Positions 24,053 through 31,248 of a stretch of 64,000 nucleotides of DNA are shown here, one piece after another. The position numbers were made by a program, and so were the translations under genes. Position 1 is the first letter of the stretch; the number at the start of each line of letters is the position of its first letter. Source of the DNA: an uncultured Bacteroidia bacterium (GTDB lineage: Bacteria > Bacteroidota > Bacteroidia > Bacteroidales > UBA932); contig CACXNA010000006.1 in the NCBI GenBank assembly GCA_902768985.1, positions 38,531 through 102,530 on the forward strand. The letters run 5' to 3'. The notes under the pieces were generated by a model, which saw nothing but the letters and a program-made list of their open reading frames with translations, did no database searches and had not been told where the DNA came from.

Positions 24053-24982
24053 GTGAAAGTCTGGGTACAGTTCCTGCTCTGCGTGCTGTTCTCGGCCAGC
24101 ATCTGGCTCGTTCTCAATCTGTCGCTGGATTACGTGGCGATTGTGAGCGTCCCGGTGACGGCCCGGAGCAACATCGAAGGCCGTGCGGCCCTGTCGCAGT
24201 CGGAGGCCACCGTGACCGCCCAGGTCTCGGCGTCCGGCTACCGGCATGTGGTCATGGCCCGGCGGCACAAGCGCACCGGCCAGGTGAGCTTCGCCGCGTC
24301 GGACTTCCGGCACACGGAGGGGGATCGGTACGCGATTTCCAATACGGCCCTCTATCGCTACGCTTCCCAGATTTTCGGGGAAGGCGTGACGGTGGAGAGC
24401 TTCATTTCCGAGGATCCTGAATTCTCCTTCCCGGAGGAGACCTTCAAGAAGGTCCCCGTCCGGCCCGTCCTGGCGCTCGACTACGCGCCGCAGTACATGG
24501 CGCTGCGTCCGCTGCAGCTGCAGCCGGACTCCGTGCTCGTGTACGGCGAGCCGTCGCGGCTGGAGAACGTGTCCGTCGTGGCGACGAAGCCGCTCGACCT
24601 GGACGGCCTGCGCAGCAGCGTGCACGGCAAGCTGCGGCTGGAGACGCCCCTGGGCGTGCGCCTTTCGCACGACGAGTGCGTCTATTCGCTCGAGGTCACG
24701 CGCTTCGTGGAGTTGCGCTCCGAGGTGCGCCTCGAGACGCGCAACGTCCCGGCCCGCGTGGACCTGGCGGTCCTGCCTTCCACGGCGACGGTCGTGTTCC
24801 GCTGCATCTTCCCGACGGCGACCGATCCCGCCCGGCAGGCGAAGTTCTACATCGACTACAACGACTTCGCCGGCTCGATGAGCGGCCGCTGCGTGGCACA
24901 TTGCGAGCATCTCCCGTCGAATGTGATCGACTACTCGATCACGCCGGAAGTGTTTGACTGTCTGGTGAAAACGGCGGAGTAG
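24053..24982 (+). CDS. YbbR-like domain protein
   Basis: A 309-residue protein with a GTG start 3 nt after yajC. An N-terminal membrane segment (WVQFLLCVLFSASIWLVLNLSL) is followed by repeats of about 80 residues of the YbbR type (DYVAIVSVPVTARS, TVTAQVSASGYRHVVM, PVRPVLALDYAPQYMALRPLQLQPDSVLVYGEPSRL). In other phyla YbbR binds the diadenylate cyclase DacA; no dacA is present here, so the role is open. It lies between yajC and coaE, the usual place in Bacteroidetes. Confidence 0.75.
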   Translation: MKVWVQFLLCVLFSASIWLVLNLSLDYVAIVSVPVTARSNIEGRAALSQSEATVTAQVSASGYRHVVMARRHKRTGQVSFAASDFRHTEGDRYAISNTALYRYASQIFGEGVTVESFISEDPEFSFPEETFKKVPVRPVLALDYAPQYMALRPLQLQPDSVLVYGEPSRLENVSVVATKPLDLDGLRSSVHGKLRLETPLGVRLSHDECVYSLEVTRFVELRSEVRLETRNVPARVDLAVLPSTATVVFRCIFPTATDPARQAKFYIDYNDFAGSMSGRCVAHCEHLPSNVIDYSITPEVFDCLVKTAE

Positions 24983-24984
24983 CG

Positions 24985-25506
24985 ATGCGCACGATCCTGG
25001 TCACGGGCCCCATCGGGAGTGGCAAGAGCGAGGTCTGCAAGTACCTCGCCTCGCTCGGTTTCCCGGTTTACGAGTGCGACGCGCGCACGAAGATGCTCTA
25101 CTCGCTCGTCCCGGGCCTGAAGTGCAGCATCGAGGAGCGGCTGGGACTGCCCTGGAGCGAGATCGGCCGCGTCTTTGCCGAGCCGGACAAGCTCCGGACG
25201 CTGGAGGAGATGGTCTATCCGCATGTGCTGGAGGACCTGAAGGCCTGGAAGGCCGCGCAGAAGACGTCGCTGCTCTTCGTGGAGTCGGCGATTGCGCTGG
25301 ACAAACCGCAGTTCGACGGCCTCTACGACAAGGTCCTGCTGGTCACGGCGCCGTACGAGGTGCGCGTGCAGCGCAACCCCAAGGCGGCGGAGCGGGACGC
25401 TCTGCAGGCGTTCGACCCCGCGCGGGCCGACTGGGTCCTGGAAAACGAAGGAACGAAAGAAGAATTGAACATTAAAATAAGACAACTGATATGCAAACTG
25501 ATTTAG
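24985..25506 (+). CDS. coaE: Dephospho-CoA kinase
   Basis: A 173-residue P-loop kinase for the last step of coenzyme A synthesis. The Walker A is GPIGSGKS (residues 8-15); the CoA-binding lid region PYEVRVQRNPKAAERDA and the DWVLENEGTKEEL tail fit CoaE. It is a little shorter than typical (about 195-200 residues). Its last 16 nt overlap the start of the next gene (25491). Confidence 0.88.
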   Translation: MRTILVTGPIGSGKSEVCKYLASLGFPVYECDARTKMLYSLVPGLKCSIEERLGLPWSEIGRVFAEPDKLRTLEEMVYPHVLEDLKAWKAAQKTSLLFVESAIALDKPQFDGLYDKVLLVTAPYEVRVQRNPKAAERDALQAFDPARADWVLENEGTKEELNIKIRQLICKLI

Positions 25507-25910
25507 CACGGATCCTTTCCGTGGCCGGCCAGCATGGCCTTTTCCAATACGTGGCGCAGGCCCGTGGCGGCGCGATCGCCGAGAGTCTCGAGACCAAGCA
25601 GCGCAAGGTGTTCTCCACCTCCAGCCGCATTTCCACCCTGGCGGACATCGCCATCTACACCAGCGAAGGCGAGATGAAGCTGGACCAGGTGTTCCTGGCC
25701 CTGAAGGCCGCCCTCGGCGATGCCGAGGCCCCTTCTTCCAAGGCGTCCGAGAAGGAGATCGTCGCCCTGTTCAAGAAGGCGATCCCGAACTACGACGGCG
25801 ACCGCTTCTATGTCTCCCACATGCGTAAGGTGATCGACTGGTACGACCAGCTCGTTAAGTACGCTTCGCTGGATTTCGTCAAGGAAGAGGATGCAGCCCA
25901 GGAGGCTTAA
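25491..25910 (+). CDS. DUF5606 family protein
   Basis: A 139-residue protein of the conserved Bacteroidetes DUF5606 family. The start MQTDLARILSVAGQHGLFQYVAQARGG matches its usual N-terminus (small SH3-like fold with a GGxIxES turn: RGGAIAESLE). The C-terminal half is helical with a conserved Asp/Arg-rich region (NYDGDRFYVSHMRKVIDWY). Biochemical function is unknown. It overlaps coaE by 16 nt and rimO by 20 nt, so all three are tightly coupled in translation. Confidence 0.8.
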   Translation: MQTDLARILSVAGQHGLFQYVAQARGGAIAESLETKQRKVFSTSSRISTLADIAIYTSEGEMKLDQVFLALKAALGDAEAPSSKASEKEIVALFKKAIPNYDGDRFYVSHMRKVIDWYDQLVKYASLDFVKEEDAAQEA

Positions 25911-27201
25911 AGTCATCACCCTCGGCTGTTCGAAGAACACCGTCGATACCGAGCATCTGCTGGCCCAACTGCCTGCGGATGCTTTTACCATTGTCGAAGG
26001 CGAGGAGCCTTGCGACGTGCTGCTGCTGAACACCTGCGGCTTTATCGGCGACGCCAAGGAGGAGTCGGTGAACGCCATCCTGGCGGCCGTGGAGGCGAAG
26101 AAGCGGGGCGAGGCGGGGGAGCTGGTCGTGTTCGGCTGCCTGTCGCAGCGCTATCCCAACGAGCTGCGTGCGGAGATCCCCGAGGTGGACGCGTGGTACG
26201 GCGCGCGCGACCTTGCGCCGGTGCTGCGGCACCTGGGCGTGCAGCCCGGGCCGCTGACCGCGCGCCGCATTTCCCGCCCGCAGGGCTATGCCTATTTGAA
26301 GATTTCCGAGGGCTGCGACCGCCGCTGCTCCTATTGCGCCATTCCCTTCATCCGCGGCGCGCACCGCTCCGTGCCGATGGAGGACCTGCTCGCGGAGGCG
26401 ACCTCGCTCGCCGCGGCCGGCGTGAAGGAGCTGATCCTGATCGCGCAGGACACGACCTACTACGGGCTGGACCTGTACAAGCGCCGCGCGCTGGGCGAGC
26501 TGCTCGAGCGCCTGTCGGCGATCCCCGGGATCGTGTGGATCCGCATCCATTATTCCTATCCGGCCGATTTCCCGGAGGACGTGCTCGTCGCGATGGCGAA
26601 CAACCCCAAGGTCTGCCGCTACCTGGACATCCCCCTGCAGCACATTGCGGACGGGATGCTGGAGCGGATGCACCGCCACGTGGACGGCGCGTGGACGCGC
26701 GCGCTGATCGCCCGCCTGCGGGCGGAAGTGCCCGGCGTCGCGCTGCGCACGACCATGATCGTGGGGCATCCCGGCGAGACGGATGCGGAGTTCGAAGAAC
26801 TGCTGGACTTCGTGCGCGAGGCGCGTTTCGAGCGCCTGGGCGCGTTCACCTATTCCGAAGAGGAGGGGACCTGGGGCGCGGAGCACCTGCGCGACGACGT
26901 CCCGGCGGAGGTCAAGCAGGCGCGCCTGGACCGCCTGATGGAGCTCCAGCGCGAGATTTCGCTTGCCTGCAACGAGGCCCGCGTCGGCACGGAGTGCCTC
27001 GTGATGGTCGACAGCACCGCGTCGTCATTCGCCGGCTCGACCGGCGAATCCTTCGCCGTCTGCCGCAGCGAGTTCGAGAGCCCCGAGGTCGACGGCGAGA
27101 TCCTGCTGCGCAACCCCGCGCCCGACCTGCAGGTCGGCGACATGCTCCGCGTCCGCATCGTCGCCGCGGAGGACTACGACCTCATCGCCGAAGCTGTTTA
27201 G
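25891..27201 (+). CDS. rimO: Ribosomal protein S12 methylthiotransferase RimO, with a repeat in its TRAM domain
   Basis: A 436-residue radical-SAM enzyme that methylthiolates Asp88 of ribosomal protein S12. N-terminal UPF0004 domain: LGCSKNTVDTEHL, LNTCGFI, VFGCLSQRY carry the three auxiliary-cluster cysteines. The radical-SAM motif CDRRCSYC is at about 141-148. The C-terminal TRAM domain (from about 370) contains an insertion, STASSFAGSTGESFAV, encoded by the type B palindrome at 27027-27049, which lies in a loop where homologues are shorter. The stop sits inside the terminator hairpin. Confidence 0.92.
   Translation: MQPRRLKVITLGCSKNTVDTEHLLAQLPADAFTIVEGEEPCDVLLLNTCGFIGDAKEESVNAILAAVEAKKRGEAGELVVFGCLSQRYPNELRAEIPEVDAWYGARDLAPVLRHLGVQPGPLTARRISRPQGYAYLKISEGCDRRCSYCAIPFIRGAHRSVPMEDLLAEATSLAAAGVKELILIAQDTTYYGLDLYKRRALGELLERLSAIPGIVWIRIHYSYPADFPEDVLVAMANNPKVCRYLDIPLQHIADGMLERMHRHVDGAWTRALIARLRAEVPGVALRTTMIVGHPGETDAEFEELLDFVREARFERLGAFTYSEEEGTWGAEHLRDDVPAEVKQARLDRLMELQREISLACNEARVGTECLVMVDSTASSFAGSTGESFAVCRSEFESPEVDGEILLRNPAPDLQVGDMLRVRIVAAEDYDLIAEAV
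27027..27049. repeat. Type B palindrome in frame in rimO
   Basis: ATTCGCCGG, 5 nt, CCGGCGAAT lies within the TRAM-domain coding region and is read as SFAGSTGES without a frame change. Confidence 0.88.
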
Positions 27202-27215
27202 CTTCGGCTTTTTTT
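27187..27215 (+). terminator. Terminator overlapping the rimO stop codon
   Basis: An 8-bp stem (GCCGAAGC at 27187-27194 with 27201-27208) is followed by TTTTTTT. The rimO stop TAG (27199-27201) lies in the loop. Confidence 0.88.
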
Positions 27216-27217
27216 AT

Positions 27218-27225
27218 TATCTTTG
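27218..27225 (+). promoter_or_regulatory. -7 box of rnpB
   Basis: TATCTTTG directly follows the rimO terminator. Transcription would start near 27231. Confidence 0.7.
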
Positions 27226-27230
27226 CGCCG

Positions 27231-27535
27231 TTGAAATAAAGGTGGGGCGATCTGCCGCCCGTAAGGGAGGAAAGTCCGGACAGGACAGGGCATCCCGCTG
27301 CGGAAAGCGCAGGTAGGGGTAACCTTACGCCCGTCGTAACAGAAAATGACCGCCGAAAGGTAAGGGTGAAAACGCGGGGCAAGAGCCCACGACGCACGGC
27401 AGCGATGTCGTGCGGGTACGACACCGGGACCTGCAAGACCAAATATACTGGCAGACGAGGACGGCCCGTCCGATGCCAGGGGGTAGGTTGCGAAGATAAA
27501 TGGCAGAAAAAACGTGAACAGAAACCGGCTTACGG
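27231..27535 (+). ncRNA. rnpB: RNase P RNA
   Basis: The catalytic RNA of RNase P, which trims tRNA 5' ends. The conserved core is visible: GAGGAAAGTCCGGAC at about 27267-27281 (P4/CR I), ACAGAAA at 27339-27345, and the 3' core CAGAAACCGGCTTAC at about 27519-27533. Length about 300 nt and bacterial type A layout fit. The ends are approximate. The 3' end overlaps the stop codon of the convergent glsB gene (27530-27532). Confidence 0.95.
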
Positions 27536-28609
27536 CTCCACCTTTTCTATTTTCTTTTTCTTCTTCAGGAAAGCGTTGAAGCGGCGGGCACGCTGCCGCT
27601 CGTTCTTGCTGAGCAGCTTGTCCTTCAGCTCCGACAGCTCCGCACGGATCGCACGGCGACTCAGATATGTCTCTGCCAAATGCTTGAAATACGGCTCCTT
27701 GTGGCGGTCGCGCTTGTCGGCGTACATCTCGTCGAAGCCGATCAGGATGCCGATCTCGATGGAGTCGAAGAATTCGTCGTTGATGCTGCCGCCGAACATT
27801 TTCATCTTCGGCGACGCATTCATATAGGAGTTGACGAGCGGCGGAATGCCCGTGCCCAGACGCCGGATGGCGTCCTTGAGGTTGCGGTAGTCCAGTTTGT
27901 AGTCTTCGTCCTTGAGGATCAGGTCCAGCAGACGGCCGTTCGTCGCGACCGCGTAGGGCTGCTTCGGGCGGACCAGGTTGTCCTTATCCTCGAAATGCTT
28001 CCACAGGAAATGCTGGATCAGGTCGAGCGCGCCCTTGTCGTAGTCCGGGTAGACGGTCATCTTCCCGAAATAGTACATCATGTCGGCATGCTGGAGCATG
28101 ATGGCGGCGAGGCCGTCCCAGAGGTTGTCCAGGGCGAAGATGGCCTTCGCGCCGGCCTTGGAGCTCTGGTATTCCGGCGCCACGAAGGAGCGGCCGAGCT
28201 CGATGGTGTGCGGGAGGTAATCCTGGATAAACTCTTCCGAGAAATGGAAAAGGTGCGCGGAAGCCAGGATGGGCTGGCCCTCCGCGTCAAGGTTCACGTC
28301 CGTGCCCAGGATGTAGCGGTAGCCGCCCAGGATGGCGGAAGCCTCGGGATCCCAGATGACGATCTGCTTGTAGAGGCGGTCGTCCTTGAAATCGAACTCA
28401 TCCAGATCCGTGGCGGCACCCGTGCCGCCGCCGCTGTCGCGGAAGGCGATCTCGCGCAGGCGCCCAATCTCCTGGAGGACATTGGGGGCGTTGTGGCAGT
28501 CGACCACGTAAATCTCGTTGTCGGATTTATTGGTGTCGCACAGTTTCTTGTCGGGCGTGAGCTCGGCCTTGAGCAGGTCCACGCTCACCGGGTCGATGAT
28601 TTTTTCCAT
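27530..28609 (-). CDS. glsB: GNAT-family N-acyltransferase, glycine-lipid synthesis (GlsB/OlsB-like)
   Basis: A 359-residue enzyme of the hemolysin-like acyltransferase (OlsB) group: REIAFRDSGGGTGAATDLDEFD, IVIWDPEASAILGGYRYI, HLFHFSEEF and the motif IELGRSFVAPEYQ are characteristic. In Bacteroides thetaiotaomicron GlsB, with GlsA, makes N-acyl-3-acyloxyglycine lipids; GlsB puts the first acyl chain on the amino group. The residues KKKKKIEKVEP at the end are encoded next to rnpB. It follows glsA by 6 nt. The gene symbol is by homology with the Bacteroides pair, inferred from the sequence and gene order. Confidence 0.85.
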   Translation of the reverse strand: MEKIIDPVSVDLLKAELTPDKKLCDTNKSDNEIYVVDCHNAPNVLQEIGRLREIAFRDSGGGTGAATDLDEFDFKDDRLYKQIVIWDPEASAILGGYRYILGTDVNLDAEGQPILASAHLFHFSEEFIQDYLPHTIELGRSFVAPEYQSSKAGAKAIFALDNLWDGLAAIMLQHADMMYYFGKMTVYPDYDKGALDLIQHFLWKHFEDKDNLVRPKQPYAVATNGRLLDLILKDEDYKLDYRNLKDAIRRLGTGIPPLVNSYMNASPKMKMFGGSINDEFFDSIEIGILIGFDEMYADKRDRHKEPYFKHLAETYLSRRAIRAELSELKDKLLSKNERQRARRFNAFLKKKKKIEKVEP

Positions 28610-28615
28610 GACTCG

Positions 28616-29434
28616 CTAGAGTTGATATACTTTTTCACGCACCCACGCGGCCCACTCGACGGGCTTGCGGCTGTTGTCGAAGGTAGCGGCCGGGATGGGC
28701 TTGCTGAGAATGATCTTGAAGGTCTTGTGCTGCGAATGATACAGCGCATCCGGCAGGAAGAGCATCGGGATGTTGAACTTGGTCTTCAGGAACTTGCGGA
28801 AGAACCAGTCGGCGCGGTAGAAGCGCGCGGGGTTGCGGCCCACGAAGTGGACCGGCACCACCGGGCGGCCGGTCTCCACACTCTTGGTGATGAATGTCTT
28901 GGTCCAGGGGAAATCCTGGATCTTGCCCTTGATGCGGCGGGAGCAGACGCCCGCCGGGAAGATCATGATCTGGTCGCCCGAGCGGAAGGCGTCGTCCATC
29001 AGCTGCGGCAGGTTGCGCACCTGGTTGCCCGTCTTGTTGATGGGCACGCAGAGCGGCGCCAGGGGCTTGAGGAACATCAGGAAATCGTTGACCGGCATGC
29101 AGACCTTGCCAAATTCGCGCGTGATCAGGCCACAGAGCGCCAGGCCGTCGGCGGCGCCCAGCGGATGGTTGGAAGCGAAGGTATAGAGCGTGCCGTCCTT
29201 GGGGACATTTTCCAGTCCTTCCACCTCGATCTTGATGTCCATATACTGGAGCGCATCGTCGCAGAATTCCGCGCCGTCATAGCCGCGCGAGAGAATCTCG
29301 TTCATCCAGTCCTGGTGGATGAAGCGCTTGAAGAAATTGACGACGAACTGGGGGATCTTCTTCCCCTTGAATTTGGTGGCCAGGACCTTGTCCAGGTCGA
29401 TCAGGCGGTCTTGTACACGAACACTGCTAACCAT
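28616..29434 (-). CDS. glsA: Acyltransferase (PlsC-like), glycine-lipid synthesis (GlsA/OlsA-like)
   Basis: A 272-residue membrane-associated O-acyltransferase of the AGPAT/PlsC family. The HX4D-type motif is ASNHPLGAADGLAL (about residue 88); IFPAGVCSRRIKGKIQDFPW is the substrate block. In the two-gene glycine-lipid system GlsA adds the second, ester-linked chain. It is the first gene of the pair. Its promoter -7 (CAAAGTTA, i.e. TAACTTTG on the minus strand) is at 29452-29459, about 20 nt before the start. Confidence 0.85.
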   Translation of the reverse strand: MVSSVRVQDRLIDLDKVLATKFKGKKIPQFVVNFFKRFIHQDWMNEILSRGYDGAEFCDDALQYMDIKIEVEGLENVPKDGTLYTFASNHPLGAADGLALCGLITREFGKVCMPVNDFLMFLKPLAPLCVPINKTGNQVRNLPQLMDDAFRSGDQIMIFPAGVCSRRIKGKIQDFPWTKTFITKSVETGRPVVPVHFVGRNPARFYRADWFFRKFLKTKFNIPMLFLPDALYHSQHKTFKIILSKPIPAATFDNSRKPVEWAAWVREKVYQL

Positions 29435-29451
29435 AGTAAGACAAAGTTAAG

Positions 29452-29551
29452 CAAATCTTGGCAAATGCCAAAACAACGTCGCAAGATACGCATTTTTATA
29501 TACTTTTGGTCTATCCGTGCTAGTATTCCTTCGCAGCAAAAGGTAACTTTG
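29452..29551. promoter_or_regulatory. Divergent promoters, glsA and carboxylesterase
   Basis: Minus-strand -7 TAACTTTG at 29452-29459 for glsA. Plus-strand -7 candidates TACTTTTG at 29501-29508 and TAACTTTG at 29544-29551 for the gene at 29594. No good -33 is seen for the second. Confidence 0.6.
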
Positions 29552-29593
29552 TAGAAGATTACACGGAATCACTAACCAATTTTTCAAATCAAT

Positions 29594-31078
29594 ATGAAAA
29601 AAGCACTTCTTTTGTTGTCCGTGCTCGCCCTTTTCGGGTGCAGCAAGGCTGTTGACACGCCGGTCCTCACCATTGAGGGCGGCCAGATCAAAGGTGTCAC
29701 CACGGAGATTCCCGGCGTCCTCGTGTACCGGGGCATTCCTTATGCCGCTCCGCCTATCGGCGAAAACCGCTGGAAAGAACCCCAGCCGGTCGTTCCCTGG
29801 CAGGGCGTGAAGCTTTGCGACAAGTTCGGTCATCCGAGCTACCAGGCCATCCAGTACCCCGGTGGTTACTTCACCGAGTGGGGCTATGGCGACGAAGCGC
29901 CGTACAGTGAGGACTGCCTCTACCTGAACGTCTGGACCAAGGCCTCCGGCCAGCCCGATAAGAAGCTCCCTGTGGCTCTGTGGATCCACGGTGGCGGCTA
30001 CCGCGAAGGCTGGGGCTCCGAGCCTGAGTTCGACGCCAAGGCCTGGGGTGCGAAGGACGTCGTCCTCGTGTCCATCAACTACCGCCTCGGTGTTTTCGGC
30101 TTCCTGACCCACCCTGAGCTCTCCGCCGAGAGCCCGCACGGTGTGTCCGGCAACTACGGTATCCTCGACCAGATCGAGGCCCTGAAGTGGATCAAGAAGA
30201 ATATCGCCCAGTTCGGCGGCGATCCTGACAACGTCATGATCTTCGGCCAGAGCGCCGGCGCCGGCAGTGTGAAGACCATCTGCGAGTCCCCGCTCGCCCG
30301 CGGTCTCTTCCACAAGGCCGTCATCATGTCCGGCGGCGGCATCACCGTCCCGCAGCCGGCTCCCGCAGCCGCTCCCGCCGGCCGTCCCGCCGGTATGCCC
30401 GCCATGCCTGCCGGCATGATGCGCATGTTCCGCCCGACCAACATCAAGGAGGCCGAGCAGTCCTGCAAGGAGATCCTCGACTGGGCCGGTCTGACCGACC
30501 TCAAGAAGATGCGTGCCGCTTCCACCGAGACCCTCTATGCCCTCAGCACCATCTACAATGGCGCCAGCGGCAAGTTCGGCTCCCTCACCGGTATGCCGAT
30601 GGTGGACGGTTATGTCAGCAAGGAGAGCTTTGACGACGCCGCCAAGGATGGCTCGCTCGCCGATGTCCCTTACATGATCGGTTACACGCTCAACGATATG
30701 GGCAACATGTCCGGCGGTATCGCCGCCTTCTGTCTCAACCGTGAGGAGAAGGGCGCCAAGGCCTGGGCTTACGAGTTCGCCCGCCCGCTGCCTGACGACG
30801 GTTCCCATCCGGAGGTGACCGCCCGCCTGAAGGGTGCGTTCCACTCCTCTGACCTGTGGTTCGTCTTCAAGTCCCTCGAGCACTGCTGGCGTCCCTGGAC
30901 CCAGGGTGACTGGGATCTCTCCGAGAAGATGCTGACCGCCTGGACCAACTTCGCCAAGAACAGCGATCCGGGCCTCGGCTGGGAGCCTTACACCAAGGAC
31001 AACAGCCAGTTCATGCTCTTCAAGCTGGACGCCCAGGATAAGGAGAATTCCGAGGTCGGTGAGCCCATCGTTCCGTAA
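29594..31078 (+). CDS. Type B carboxylesterase, lipoprotein
   Basis: A 494-residue alpha/beta hydrolase. The signal ends in a lipobox (LALFGC; acylated Cys at about residue 16), so it is lipid-anchored in the envelope. Oxyanion motif WIHGGGYREGWG; nucleophile GQSAGAGS (Ser at about 219); the Glu and the His near AFHSSDLWFVF complete the type B (cholinesterase/para-nitrobenzyl esterase) triad. A Pro/Ala/Met-rich loop (about 255-275: APAAAPAGRPAGMPAMP) is inserted between the serine and the next helix. Such esterases act on esterified sugars or plant aromatics. A terminator follows. Confidence 0.9.
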   Translation: MKKALLLLSVLALFGCSKAVDTPVLTIEGGQIKGVTTEIPGVLVYRGIPYAAPPIGENRWKEPQPVVPWQGVKLCDKFGHPSYQAIQYPGGYFTEWGYGDEAPYSEDCLYLNVWTKASGQPDKKLPVALWIHGGGYREGWGSEPEFDAKAWGAKDVVLVSINYRLGVFGFLTHPELSAESPHGVSGNYGILDQIEALKWIKKNIAQFGGDPDNVMIFGQSAGAGSVKTICESPLARGLFHKAVIMSGGGITVPQPAPAAAPAGRPAGMPAMPAGMMRMFRPTNIKEAEQSCKEILDWAGLTDLKKMRAASTETLYALSTIYNGASGKFGSLTGMPMVDGYVSKESFDDAAKDGSLADVPYMIGYTLNDMGNMSGGIAAFCLNREEKGAKAWAYEFARPLPDDGSHPEVTARLKGAFHSSDLWFVFKSLEHCWRPWTQGDWDLSEKMLTAWTNFAKNSDPGLGWEPYTKDNSQFMLFKLDAQDKENSEVGEPIVP

Positions 31079-31103
31079 GTAAATTCCTTTCCATATTGCA
31101 ACC

Positions 31104-31140
31104 AGACCCCCGACTGCTCCTGCAGCCGGGGGTCTATTTT
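31104..31140 (+). terminator. Rho-independent terminator
   Basis: A stem (AGACCCCCG at 31104-31112 with CGGGGGTCT at 31127-31135) is followed by ATTTTT. It ends the carboxylesterase transcript. Confidence 0.85.
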
Positions 31141-31162
31141 TAAGCTGGCTGAAAACAATTCC

Positions 31163-31241
31163 GTCCTCAAAAACATGCTGTTTTGAGGACGGAATGCCTT
31201 TTTTCTGTTGTTTGTCCTCAAAAACAGGGTGTTTTGAGGAC
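31163..31241. repeat. Dispersed two-unit copy of the 28-nt palindrome
   Basis: Units at 31163-31190 and 31214-31241, each 28 nt, with a 51-nt period. Arms GTCCTCAAAA/TTTTGAGGAC are the best match to a perfect palindrome. The 23-nt spacer is T-rich and ends GTTT, like the upstream array at 4619. It lies between the carboxylesterase terminator and the end of the GH3 gene. Confidence 0.88.
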
Positions 31242-31248
31242 GGAATGG

